The notes beneath the pieces were generated by a model, which did no database searches, had not been told where the DNA came from, and saw nothing but the letters and a program-made list of their open reading frames with translations. A DNA stretch of 64,000 nt from Candidatus Ribeiella danica (lineage in GTDB: Bacteria; Chloroflexota; Chloroflexia; Chloroflexales; Roseiflexaceae), in NCBI GenBank assembly GCA_016717335.1, contig JADKFS010000008.1, positions 465,607-529,606 of the forward strand, written 5' to 3'. Made by a program: the position numbers and the translations under genes. Positions 15,975-23,797 of the stretch are shown one piece after another. The first letter of the stretch is position 1. Each line of letters opens with the position of its first letter.

Positions 15975-17315
15975 GTGTCTCACTACATATCAATCACCGA
16001 CGCCGAGCGGGCCGAGATGCTGCAGGCGATCGGCGTCGATTCGGTGGCCGATCTGTTCGGCGACGTGCCGGAGGCGGTGCGGTTCCCCGAGCTGAACCTG
16101 CCGCCGGCGATCTCGGAGATCGAGCTGCGGCGCGAGCTGGGCGCGATGTCCGGGAAGAACGCCAGCCAGTCGACCCACAGCATCTTCCTCGGCGCCGGCG
16201 CGTACAACCACTTCGTGCCCAGCGCGGTCGACCAGATCCTGCGCCGGGCCGAGTTCTACACCGCCTACACGCCCTACCAGCCCGAGATCAGCCAGGGCAC
16301 GCTCCAGGCGATCTTCGAGTACCAGAGCCTGATCTGCGCGATCAGCGGCATGGACGTGGCCAACGCCTCGCACTACGACGGCGGCACGGCGCTGGCCGAG
16401 GCGGCGCTGATGGCCGTCGCGTCGACGCGCAACCGCCGCACGATCGTGGTCGCGCCGAGCGTCAACCCGCAGTACCGCGCGGTGCTGCGCACCTACCTGC
16501 AGGGCAGCGGCATCCGCGTCCGCGGCGACGAGAACCCCGACGCGACGCTCGACGAGCTGATGGCCCAGGTCGACTCGAGCACCGCCGCGGTGATCGTGCA
16601 GAGCCCGGACTTCTTCGGCGCGCTGCACGACCTCAAGCCGCTGGTCGAGCAGGCCCACGCCGCCGGGGCGCTGCTGCTCAGCCACTTCGACCCGATCGCG
16701 CTGGGGCTGTTCCAGACGCCCGGCGAGGCCGGCGTGGACATCGCCACCGCCGAGGGCCAGCCGCTCGGCGTCGGGCTCAACTTCGGCGGGCCGTACCTCG
16801 GGATCTTCACCTGCAGCGAAAAGTACATCCGCAAGCTGCCCGGCCGGCTGGCCGGCGCGACGATGGACGTGGACGGCAAGGTCGGCTACGTGCTGACGCT
16901 GCAGGCCCGCGAGCAGCACATCCGCCGCGAGCACGCGACCTCGAATATCTGCACCAACCAGGGGCTCATGGCGCTGGCCGCGGCGGTCTACCTGAGCCTG
17001 GTCGGCCGGCAGGGGCTGCGCAAGATCGCCGAGCTGTGCTACCACCGCGCCCACTACGCCGCGGGCGAGATCGCGCGGCTGCCCGGCTACACACTGCTGG
17101 ACCGCGGGCCGTTCTTCAAGGAGTTCGTGGTCGGCTGCCCGCGCCCGGTCGCCGAGATCAACGCGGCGCTGCGCGAGCGCGGCATCGTCGGCGGCTACGA
17201 CCTGTCGCGCGACTACCCGCGGCTCGGCGACGCGATGCTGCTGTGCGTGACGGAGATGAATAGCCGGGGCGAGATCGACGATCTGGTTGCAGCCCTATCG
17301 GGTTTGACAAGGTGA
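15975..17315 (+). CDS. gcvPA: Glycine dehydrogenase (decarboxylating) subunit 1
   Basis: A 446-residue alpha subunit of the split P protein found in many thermophiles and Gram-positive bacteria. With GcvPB it decarboxylates glycine on PLP and loads the aminomethyl group onto GcvH. Seen: FLGAGAYNHFVPSAVDQIL, FYTAYTPYQPEISQGTLQAI, ASHYDGGTALAEAALMA, and RREHATSNICTNQGLMALAA. The GTG at 15975 is preferred because GGAG lies six bases upstream; an ATG at 15963 would add four residues without a ribosome site. Its last codons run into an octamer repeat that precedes the next gene. Confidence 0.95.
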   Translation: MSHYISITDAERAEMLQAIGVDSVADLFGDVPEAVRFPELNLPPAISEIELRRELGAMSGKNASQSTHSIFLGAGAYNHFVPSAVDQILRRAEFYTAYTPYQPEISQGTLQAIFEYQSLICAISGMDVANASHYDGGTALAEAALMAVASTRNRRTIVVAPSVNPQYRAVLRTYLQGSGIRVRGDENPDATLDELMAQVDSSTAAVIVQSPDFFGALHDLKPLVEQAHAAGALLLSHFDPIALGLFQTPGEAGVDIATAEGQPLGVGLNFGGPYLGIFTCSEKYIRKLPGRLAGATMDVDGKVGYVLTLQAREQHIRREHATSNICTNQGLMALAAAVYLSLVGRQGLRKIAELCYHRAHYAAGEIARLPGYTLLDRGPFFKEFVVGCPRPVAEINAALRERGIVGGYDLSRDYPRLGDAMLLCVTEMNSRGEIDDLVAALSGLTR

Positions 17316-17394
17316 CAAGATGGCAAGGTGAGGGGGTGAGTCTCATTCACCCGGTCACCTTGTCACCCGGTCGCCTTATCACCCGGTCAAGAGA
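17305..17394. repeat. Palindromic GTGACAAG/CTTGTCAC octamer array
   Basis: GACAAGGTGACAAGATGGCA on one side faces GGTCACCTTGTCACCC on the other, separated by a short loop. It overlaps the last codons of gcvPA and precedes the kinase-fold gene. Confidence 0.65.
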
Positions 17395-17395
17395 T

Positions 17396-18331
17396 ATGGG
17401 GCTAACCACTGAACAACTTGCGGCGATCCTGAACCGGGCCCTGCCCGGCGAGCGGCTGCGCGACTCGCGCCACCTGCCCGGGGATCGCTATGCGATCGAG
17501 CTGGCCGGCGGCGAGCGGCTGGCCCTACAGGTCTTTGAATCGACCGAGGCGGCCGCGACGGCGGCGGCGGCGCTGCGGCTGCTGCGCGGCGAGGTGGACC
17601 TGCCGGTCCCGACGCTGCGCGCCAGCGACCCGGCCGGCGAGACGGTCGGCGCGCCCTACCTGCTGCTGGGCGAGCTGAGCGGCGATCCGATCGCGCAGGA
17701 GGTCGCCAGGATCGGCGACGAGCAGCTCTACAAGCTCGGGCGGCGGCTCGGCGAGGTGACCTACCGGGTCCACCGGCTGGTCTGCCAGCGCTACGGCTCG
17801 CTTGCCGCCGAGGACCCGGGCGCGGGCGACGACGTGCGCGGCTATGTGCTGGCGCGGCTGGCGGGCGACATCCGGCGCTGCGGCGAGCTGGGGCTGCTGG
17901 ATCGGCGCGGCGGCGCCGAGCTGGTCGGCTGGTTCGAGCGGAGCTTCCAGCCGATCGGTCGCCTGCCGGCGCTGGTCTACGGCGGCCTCGGCCCGCACAA
18001 CATCCTGGTGCGCCGGGCCGAGCGCGGCTGGTCGATCGCTGGATTGACCGGCTGGGGCCAGGCGCTGGGCTGGAGCCCGCTCTGGGACCACGTGATCCTG
18101 CTCGACAGCACCGACGACGCGCGCTTCTTCAGCCTGCGGGTCGGCTACGGCAACGGCTACGACGAGCAGACCAGCCGCGCCTACGAGCAGGTCCGCGAGC
18201 ACGCGATGGCGCCCTACCGCATGCTGCTGATGCTGCGGCGCATGCAGGAGGCCTACGCGCGCGGCCGGCCGGACGAGTGCGAGCGCCGGCGCGGCGTGCT
18301 GCGCGGGCTGATGCGGTTTTTGGATATGTAA
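17396..18331 (+). CDS. Degenerate aminoglycoside-phosphotransferase-fold protein
   Basis: A 311-residue protein of the APH/choline-kinase-like fold, lying between gcvPA and gcvPB on the same strand. The N-lobe (GERLALQVFESTEAA) and the LPVPTLRASD hinge fit the family. The catalytic loop expected as HGDxxxxN reads YGGLGPHN, and the metal-binding Asp position reads IAGLTGWGQALG, so both key aspartates seem lost. It is probably a pseudokinase or regulator of the neighbouring enzymes; that is inference. The ATG at 17396 is preferred to a GTG at 17312, because the intervening 28 codons are octamer repeat. No strong ribosome site was seen. Confidence 0.65.
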   Translation: MGLTTEQLAAILNRALPGERLRDSRHLPGDRYAIELAGGERLALQVFESTEAAATAAAALRLLRGEVDLPVPTLRASDPAGETVGAPYLLLGELSGDPIAQEVARIGDEQLYKLGRRLGEVTYRVHRLVCQRYGSLAAEDPGAGDDVRGYVLARLAGDIRRCGELGLLDRRGGAELVGWFERSFQPIGRLPALVYGGLGPHNILVRRAERGWSIAGLTGWGQALGWSPLWDHVILLDSTDDARFFSLRVGYGNGYDEQTSRAYEQVREHAMAPYRMLLMLRRMQEAYARGRPDECERRRGVLRGLMRFLDM

Positions 18332-18394
18332 GTGGGCGGGGCCAGGGGAGAGCAGATCCCTCCCCTGCAACCCCACCCACATATCGTCAAGTGA

Positions 18395-19966
18395 ATGGGA
18401 ATGACTATGGATACGTTCGAGCCACCGATCTTTGAGCTTTCAGGGCCTGGGAAGTACGGCACGAACCTGCCGCAACTGGATGTGCCTGCTTCGGAGCTGC
18501 CGGCGAACCTGCTGCGCCAAGATGATATGGCGGCAATGCCGGAGCTGACCGAAACCGAGGTCATGCGGCACTTCACGCGCATCAGCCAGCGCAACTTCTG
18601 CATCGACACCGGCCTCTACCCGCTAGGGTCGTGCACCATGAAGTTCAACCCGAAGCTCCACGAGGAGGTCGCGCGCTACCCAGGCTTCGCCGGCGCGCAC
18701 CCGCTGCAGGGCGAGGAGCTGTCGCAGGGGGCGCTGCGGCTGATGTACGAGCTGCAGGGGATGCTGGCCGAGATCTCCGGCTTCGACGAGGTCTCGCTGC
18801 AGCCGGCGGCCGGCGCGCAGGGCGAGTTCACGGGAGTGCTGGTCTTCCGGGCTTACCACCTGGACCGCGGCGACACCGAGCGCACGGAGATCCTGGTGCC
18901 CGACTCGGCCCACGGCACCAACCCGGCCACCGCCGCGATGGTCGGCATGAAGGTCATCGAGGTCAAGTCGGGGCCGCGCGGCAACTGCAACATCGAGGAT
19001 CTGAAGAGCAAGCTCTCGCCGCGCACCGCCGGCATGATGCTGACCAACCCCAACACGGTCGGGCTGTTCGAGCAGAACGTCCAGGAGATCGCGCGGCTGG
19101 TGCACGAGGCCGGCGGCCTGATGTACGGCGACGGCGCGAACTTCAACGCGATCCTGGGCATCGTCAAGCCGGGCGCGGTCGGGTTCGACTTCATGCACTA
19201 CAACCTGCACAAGACCTTCACCACCCCGCACGGCGGCGGCGGCCCCGGCTCGGGCGCGGTCGGCTGCACGGCCGAGCTGGCGCCGTTCCTGCCCGGCCCG
19301 CGCGTCCGTGTCAGCAGTCAGCGGTCGGCGGCGGATAACTCAAAACTCAAAACTCAAAACTCAAAACTCACGTACGAGCTCTTCACCCCCGAGAAGTCGG
19401 TCGGCCGCGTGAAGACCTTCTGGGGCAACTTCGGGATGCTGGTGCGGGCGTGGACCTACATCCGCACGCTCGGCGCCGCCGGCCTGAAGCAGGTCAGCGA
19501 GATCGCGGTGCTGAACGCGAACTACCTGCGCGTCAGGCTGCAGGGCACCTACCCGCCGGCCTACGACCGGGTCTGCATGCACGAGACGGTGCTCAGGGGC
19601 CAGATCGCCGAGGCGCCGCAGGCGCGCACGCTCGACATCGCCAAGCGGCTGATCGACTACGGCTTCCACCCGCCGACAGTCTACTTCCCGCTGATCGTGC
19701 CCGAGGCGCTGATGATCGAGCCGACCGAGACCGAGAGCAAGCGCAACCTGGACGCCTTCGCGGACGCGATGCTGCGGATCGCCGACGAGGCCCGCCGCGA
19801 CATCGAGATCCTGCACCAGGCGCCGACGACCGCGCCGGTGCGGCGGCTCGACGAGGTGCGCGCGGCGCGCCAGCCGATCCTCAAGTACGACGCCGAGAAG
19901 TTCGCCAGGCTGCGCGAGGACGCCGCCGCGCGGGCCGGCGATCAGCTCGCGGCGCCGACAGCGTAG
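18395..19966 (+). CDS. gcvPB: Glycine dehydrogenase (decarboxylating) subunit 2, with in-frame repeat insert
   Basis: A 523-residue beta subunit of split P protein carrying the PLP cofactor. The Schiff-base Lys is about residue 273 in HYNLHKTFTTPHGGGGPGSG. Other signatures are GLYPLGSCTMKFNPK, LQPAAGAQGEFTG, VPDSAHGTNPATA and, after the insert, KSVGRVKTFWGNFG. Between LPGPRV and YELFTPEKSVGRV, residues about 306-326 (nt 19308-19374) are encoded by GTCAGCA and AACTCAA heptamers identical to intergenic arrays nearby. This replaces a variable loop that in relatives is shorter, keeps frame, and probably forms a surface loop. Several in-frame ATGs lie at 18395-18407; the first is used. Confidence 0.95.
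   Translation: MGMTMDTFEPPIFELSGPGKYGTNLPQLDVPASELPANLLRQDDMAAMPELTETEVMRHFTRISQRNFCIDTGLYPLGSCTMKFNPKLHEEVARYPGFAGAHPLQGEELSQGALRLMYELQGMLAEISGFDEVSLQPAAGAQGEFTGVLVFRAYHLDRGDTERTEILVPDSAHGTNPATAAMVGMKVIEVKSGPRGNCNIEDLKSKLSPRTAGMMLTNPNTVGLFEQNVQEIARLVHEAGGLMYGDGANFNAILGIVKPGAVGFDFMHYNLHKTFTTPHGGGGPGSGAVGCTAELAPFLPGPRVRVSSQRSAADNSKLKTQNSKLTYELFTPEKSVGRVKTFWGNFGMLVRAWTYIRTLGAAGLKQVSEIAVLNANYLRVRLQGTYPPAYDRVCMHETVLRGQIAEAPQARTLDIAKRLIDYGFHPPTVYFPLIVPEALMIEPTETESKRNLDAFADAMLRIADEARRDIEILHQAPTTAPVRRLDEVRAARQPILKYDAEKFARLREDAAARAGDQLAAPTA
19308..19374. repeat. Heptamer array inside gcvPB
   Basis: GTCAGCAGTCAGCGGTCGGC is followed by four ACTCAAA units. It is the same repeat type as at 15369 and 20683, here translated in-frame (SSQRSAADNSKLKTQNSKL). 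Confidence 0.85.
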
Positions 19967-19974
19967 GCTGTGCT

Positions 19975-20165
19975 CGCGGGGGCGCGTGGGGGCTGCGCGC
20001 CCCCCGCGCCCCCGCGGGCGGGGCATGCGCCACCGGCATTGACACTGACGTGGCATTTCTTGCCGGAGGGGGGCCGGGGAACCGGCGCGGGTTCCCCGGG
20101 CGGGGGCCGGGGGCGCAGCGCCCCGGAAAGACTCCTGGCGGGGGCTCGGGGGCGCAGCCCCCGAA
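19975..20165. repeat. GC-rich dispersed repeat, reverse orientation
   Basis: Contains GGGGCATGCGCCACC, TTTCTTGCCGGAGGGG, GGAACCGGCGCGGGTTCCCC and GGGGGCGCAGCGCCCC. Related to 10457-10568 and the complement of 58186. It separates the gcv operon from the next promoter. Confidence 0.6.
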
Positions 20166-20179
20166 AGAAATACCCCTAA

Positions 20180-20208
20180 TTGACGCATTTGGGTGCGAAT
20201 GTTACACT
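20180..20208 (+). promoter_or_regulatory. Sigma-70-type promoter for the epimerase gene
   Basis: TTGACG (20180-20185), 17-bp spacer, TACACT (20203-20208), 62 bp before the start codon. Confidence 0.6.
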
Positions 20209-20269
20209 GCGCGCGGCTACGGAGACCGTGGCGTGACATGTTGGCAAGCAGCGTGATTGGGAGGCGCGT

Positions 20270-20674
20270 ATGTTCCAGACGGTTGACCACATTGCCTTCG
20301 CGGTGCGCGACATTGACGAGGCGATCGCCTTCTACAGCAAGATGTTCGACATCACCGAGTGGGAGCGCATCCCCATGCCGGAGCGCTTCCAGGTCGTCGC
20401 CGCCGCGCGGGTGGGCGGCTTCATGCTGGAGCTGATCGCGCCGACCTCGGACGAGGCGGCCTTCGCGAAGTACCTGCGCGAGCGCGGCCCGGGCATGCAC
20501 CACGTCGCCTACCGCGTCGAGGACATCGAGGCGACGCTGGCCGAGGTCAAGGCGCGCGGCGTCCAGCTGATCGACGAGGCCCCCCGCCTGGGGCTATACA
20601 ACCACCTGGTCGCCTTCCTGCACCCGAAGAGCACCCTCGGCGTGCTGATCGAGCTCGTGCAGCATCAACATTAG
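20270..20674 (+). CDS. mce: Methylmalonyl-CoA epimerase
   Basis: A 134-residue VOC-fold enzyme that interconverts (R)- and (S)-methylmalonyl-CoA in propionate metabolism and, in Chloroflexia, the 3-hydroxypropionate cycle. Seen: VDHIAFAVRDIDEAIAFYSK with the first metal His, ELIAPTSDEAAFAKYLRERG, the GMHHVAYRVEDIEATL stretch, and GVLIELVQ at the end. Length and order match the family. An upstream promoter and GGAGGCGCGT ribosome site support the ATG at 20270. Methylmalonyl-CoA mutase is not in this window. Confidence 0.92.
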   Translation: MFQTVDHIAFAVRDIDEAIAFYSKMFDITEWERIPMPERFQVVAAARVGGFMLELIAPTSDEAAFAKYLRERGPGMHHVAYRVEDIEATLAEVKARGVQLIDEAPRLGLYNHLVAFLHPKSTLGVLIELVQHQH

Positions 20675-20682
20675 CGGAGTTC

Positions 20683-20757
20683 TAAGTTCTGAGTTTTCAG
20701 TTCTGAGTTGTGCTACTCCGCAACTCAAAACTCAAAACTCAAAACTCAAAACTATAG
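20683..20757. repeat. Palindromic AACTCAA heptamer array
   Basis: TTCTGAGTTTTCAGTTCTGA faces CAACTCAAAACTCAAAACTC, forming a hairpin between mce and the next gene. Confidence 0.65.
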
Positions 20758-20763
20758 AGAGTC

Positions 20764-21768
20764 GTGCTCACACAGCTACGCGGGAAAATTATCATCTCGG
20801 CGCTGCTCGGCCTGGCGGTGGTGGTCGCGCTCGGCCTGCTGAGCGACATCCGCGAGGTGCGCCAGAGCTTCGCGACCTTCCAGTGGGCGATGCTGCCGGC
20901 GATCCTGGGCTTCACCGCGCTGAACTACGCGCTGCGCTGGGCCAAGTGGGACTACTACCTGCGCCGCATGGGCATGGGCCTGGGCGTCAGCTACGGCGAC
21001 AGCGCGCTGCTGTTCACCAGCGGCATGGTCATGGCCGTGACCCCCGGCAAGGTCGGCGAGGTGCTCAAGTCGTACCTGCTCAAGCGCGTCAACGGCACCG
21101 CGATCAGCGCCTCGGCGCCGATCGTGCTGGCCGAGCGCGTGACCGACGGGCTGGCGATGCTGCTGCTGATGGGCTTCGGGCTGACGCTCTACCCGCCGGC
21201 GCGGCTGGCCTTCGCCGCGCTGCTGGCCCTCACGCTGGTCGGCCTGCTGGTGCTGCAGTCGCAGCGGCTGATGGACATGGCGCTCGGCCTGGCCGCGCGG
21301 CTGCCCTACGGCCGCCGGATCGCGCCTCGGCTGGCCACCGCCTACGCCAGCAGCAAGCAGCTGCTCTCGTGGCACATCCTGCTGCCGTCGACGGTGATCA
21401 GCCTGGTGTCGTGGTTCGGCGAGTGCGTGGCCATGTACTACGTGCTGCGCGGGCTGGGCGTGCCGCCCTCGTACCTGCTGCTGCTCCAGTCGACCTTCGT
21501 GTTCGCCGCTTCGACGCTGTTCGGGCTGGTCTCGTTCCTGCCCGGCGGGCTGGGAGTCTCGGAGGGCTCCAGCACGCTGCTGCTCGAGCGGCTCATCCCG
21601 CTCGCCGCCGGCCCCGCGACGACCGCGACGATCATCATTCGCTTCTGCACGCTCTGGTTCGGCGTCACGCTGGGCGCGGTCGCGCTGGCGATCTTCACCC
21701 GGCGCTACGGCGAGGAGCGCGAGCCGAGCGGCCCGGAGCAGGGCGCGGGCGAGCCAGTCGTGCGATGA
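20764..21768 (+). CDS. Flippase-like / LPG-synthase-TM family membrane protein
   Basis: A 334-residue integral membrane protein with about eight hydrophobic helices, resembling the lysylphosphatidylglycerol-synthase transmembrane family (UPF0104, AglD/YbhN). Typical segments are ALNYALRWAKWDYYLRRMG, SGMVMAVTPGKVGEVLKSYL, PIVLAERVTDGLAMLLL and FLPGGLGVSEGSSTLLLERL. Members are linked to lipid or lipid-linked sugar transport; there is no aminoacyltransferase domain here. The start is GTG at 20764 right after a heptamer array. An octamer array follows the stop. Confidence 0.85.
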   Translation: MLTQLRGKIIISALLGLAVVVALGLLSDIREVRQSFATFQWAMLPAILGFTALNYALRWAKWDYYLRRMGMGLGVSYGDSALLFTSGMVMAVTPGKVGEVLKSYLLKRVNGTAISASAPIVLAERVTDGLAMLLLMGFGLTLYPPARLAFAALLALTLVGLLVLQSQRLMDMALGLAARLPYGRRIAPRLATAYASSKQLLSWHILLPSTVISLVSWFGECVAMYYVLRGLGVPPSYLLLLQSTFVFAASTLFGLVSFLPGGLGVSEGSSTLLLERLIPLAAGPATTATIIIRFCTLWFGVTLGAVALAIFTRRYGEEREPSGPEQGAGEPVVR

Positions 21769-21835
21769 CCGGGTGACAAGGTGACAAGGTGATAGGGTGA
21801 TGTTGCTCGCCTTGTCACCTTGTCACCTTGTCATG
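21769..21835. repeat. Palindromic GTGACAAG octamer array
   Basis: GGGTGACAAGGTGACAAGGT faces CCTTGTCACCTTGTCACCTT over a 20-nt loop, between the membrane protein and the lipoprotein gene. Confidence 0.65.
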
Positions 21836-21851
21836 TGTACTTGAGAAATGT

Positions 21852-23069
21852 ATGCGCGCTTTTCAAATTCTGATCTGCTTCGTAGCGCTGTCGCTGGCGC
21901 TAGCTGGGCTGGTGGGCTGCGGGTCGAGCGCGCTGCTCTCGGCGGTCGGGCCGGCCTCGGCCGAGCTGCGGCCGACCGGCAACGGCGAGCACGTCGACAT
22001 CAGCTACACGATCGGCCAGCCGGCCAGCGTCTCGGTGTACCTGCAGGACGCGGCGGGCACGCGCTACAGCCTGCGCGAGGGCGAGCAGCGGCTGCCGTCC
22101 GGCGACCCGTACCGGCTGCAGTTCGACGGCACCGCGCCGACGAGCGACCCGGTGCTGCAGCGCCGCGCGCTGCCGAGCGGAAGCTACACCTACATCGTCC
22201 AGGCGAGCGGCGCGAGCGGCGAGTCGGCGCAGGCCGAGGGCACGATCACGATCGCCGGCGTGGACGCCCGCCCGCCGCTGATCGAGAACCTGGTCGTCTC
22301 GCCCGACACGATCTCGCCGAACGCCGACGGCATCCAGGACATCGCCGAGATCACCTACCAGCTGCCGGTCACCGCCACGGTCGACATCCTGTTCACCACG
22401 CCGGATGGCGCCACCACGTTCCCGTTCGTCGCGGCCGACGAAGAGGGGCCAGGGCCGCAGCAGCACATCTGGAACGGCAAGACCGTCGACAACACCCTGC
22501 TGCCGGACGGCGCGTACAGCTATGTCGTGCGCGCGCAGGACCGCTTCGGCAACCTGGTCGTGCAGCCGGGCCGGATCGCGATCAGCGGCGGCGGCCAGCC
22601 CGAGGTAAAGATCACCTACACCAACATCGCGCCGGAAACGATCATGAAAGGCGAGGTGATCACGATCACCATGCGGGTCAAGAACACCGGCAAGGTGCCG
22701 ATCCGGACGTACGGCCCGCCCTCGGGCTACCAGTACAGCACCGACGACGTGTTCTCGTCGATCCAGGCCGGCAAGTACGTGGTCAAGCCGGGCGGCTTCT
22801 GGCGGGTGGGAGTCGACTGGGACGCCAACAGCGGCGGCGCGGCCAAGCGCTACCCGTTCCGCTGGGCGGTCACGCCGCGCCCGGCCGAGCAGTGGAGGAC
22901 CCCCGGCGAGGAGGATGTGCTGATGCCCGGCGAGGAGGCCGAGGTGATCGGCCGCATCCGCGTGCAGCAGCCCGAGACCAAGATGAGCTTCTACGTCGGC
23001 CTGATCCAGGACGGCGTGGGCTTCTTCCAGGATCGCTCCGGCCGCACGATCGTCAAGGTCAGTTTCTAA
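21852..23069 (+). CDS. Lipoprotein with FlgD-type Ig-like repeats
   Basis: A 405-residue exported lipoprotein. The signal peptide ends at the lipobox LVGC (Cys near 23). Two FlgD-Ig-like regions follow: one around SVSVYLQDAAGTRYSLREG, and one starting VVSPDTISPNADGIQDIAEI with ITYQLP and WNGKTVDNTLLPDGAYSYVV, as in proteins where such modules precede outward-facing domains. The C-terminal 150 residues (KITYTNIAPETIMKGEVITI onward) look like a further beta domain that binds or packs on a partner; no catalytic motif is seen. The ATG at 21852 is preferred because it starts a clean signal peptide. Confidence 0.75.
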   Translation: MRAFQILICFVALSLALAGLVGCGSSALLSAVGPASAELRPTGNGEHVDISYTIGQPASVSVYLQDAAGTRYSLREGEQRLPSGDPYRLQFDGTAPTSDPVLQRRALPSGSYTYIVQASGASGESAQAEGTITIAGVDARPPLIENLVVSPDTISPNADGIQDIAEITYQLPVTATVDILFTTPDGATTFPFVAADEEGPGPQQHIWNGKTVDNTLLPDGAYSYVVRAQDRFGNLVVQPGRIAISGGGQPEVKITYTNIAPETIMKGEVITITMRVKNTGKVPIRTYGPPSGYQYSTDDVFSSIQAGKYVVKPGGFWRVGVDWDANSGGAAKRYPFRWAVTPRPAEQWRTPGEEDVLMPGEEAEVIGRIRVQQPETKMSFYVGLIQDGVGFFQDRSGRTIVKVSF

Positions 23070-23092
23070 TTATGGCAATCTATGGTATAATG

Positions 23093-23101
23093 CTGCTCGG
23101 C
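23093..23101 (+). promoter_or_regulatory. Extended -10 promoter for rpsO
   Basis: TGGTATAAT, 60 bp before the rpsO start. The -35 position is weak, as in other extended -10 sites of this window. Confidence 0.55.
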
Positions 23102-23161
23102 CTACAACCGAGGAACGACGGGCTGCGCCAAGCCCGCTCGCGATTAGCCAAGGAGACAGCT

Positions 23162-23431
23162 GTGGCGCTCGAAAAAGAAGAGAAGACCGGCATTATCACT
23201 GACTATCAGGTGCACGGCGGCGACACGGGCTCGCCCGAGGTCCAGGTCGCGCTGTTGACCGAGCGGATCAACCAGCTGATCGAGCACCTGAAGACGCACG
23301 CCCACGACCATCACTCGCGGCGCGGCCTGCTGAAGCTGGTCGGCCGGCGGCGGCGGCTCCTGGCCTACCTGAGCGGTAAGGATAAGGATCGCTATCGCCA
23401 GCTGATCGAGCGGCTCGGCCTGCGCAGATAG
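23162..23431 (+). CDS. rpsO: 30S ribosomal protein S15
   Basis: An 89-residue primary rRNA-binding protein of the small subunit. Diagnostic segments are DTGSPEVQVALLTERINQL, HSRRGLLKLVGRRRRLLAYL and RYRQLIERLGLRR. The start is GTG at 23162 with AAGGAGA upstream. The rpsO-pnp order is widely conserved in bacteria. An intrinsic-terminator-like hairpin and a repeat separate it from pnp. Confidence 0.97.
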   Translation: MALEKEEKTGIITDYQVHGGDTGSPEVQVALLTERINQLIEHLKTHAHDHHSRRGLLKLVGRRRRLLAYLSGKDKDRYRQLIERLGLRR

Positions 23432-23538
23432 ATCGCCTGGGGAAGACCGATCAGGATGACGATTGCTCAGCAGTGCGCTTGCGGTTCCAATATCGCATCC
23501 GCAATTTCTTACACCGGTTTGAATCGGTAAGTTCCATG

Positions 23539-23576
23539 CAAGCCCAGGGAGCAAGGCCCCCTGGGCTTGCGTCTGT
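23539..23576 (+). terminator. Terminator-like hairpin between rpsO and pnp
   Basis: CAAGCCCAGG (23539-23548) pairs perfectly with CCTGGGCTTG (23560-23569), followed by CGTCTGTTGT. The weak T-run suggests partial termination. Confidence 0.55.
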
Positions 23577-23639
23577 TGTAGGCCGCTTTCGATCTTTTGG
23601 GGTCGTTAGGGATTGGAGATTGAAGCCGAACGCTTGTAG

Positions 23640-23728
23640 GAAGTAGTCAGATATTAGTAGTCAGTACCGGCCAATCGCATCGCCTTGCATTGGTACTGAC
23701 GACTGACTACCGGCTACTGACTACTGCT
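23640..23728. repeat. Palindromic GTAGTCA heptamer array
   Basis: GTAGTCAGATATTAGTAGTC and GGTACTGACGACTGACTACC arms face each other upstream of pnp. Confidence 0.65.
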
Positions 23729-23797
23729 CGGCGGCAGCCTCCAGTACCTAACGCCCCGCGCGGGGCCGCTCGACGCGGCCCGTCAAAGGAAAGGTGT

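Noticed and set aside
17312..17395. 28-codon N-terminal extension of the kinase-fold gene
   Set aside because: It is encoded by the GTGACAAG octamer array; the ATG at 17396 begins family-like sequence.
23690..23797. 36-codon N-terminal extension of pnp
   Set aside because: It translates a palindromic heptamer array; the ATG at 23798 has a good ribosome site and matches the usual PNPase start.
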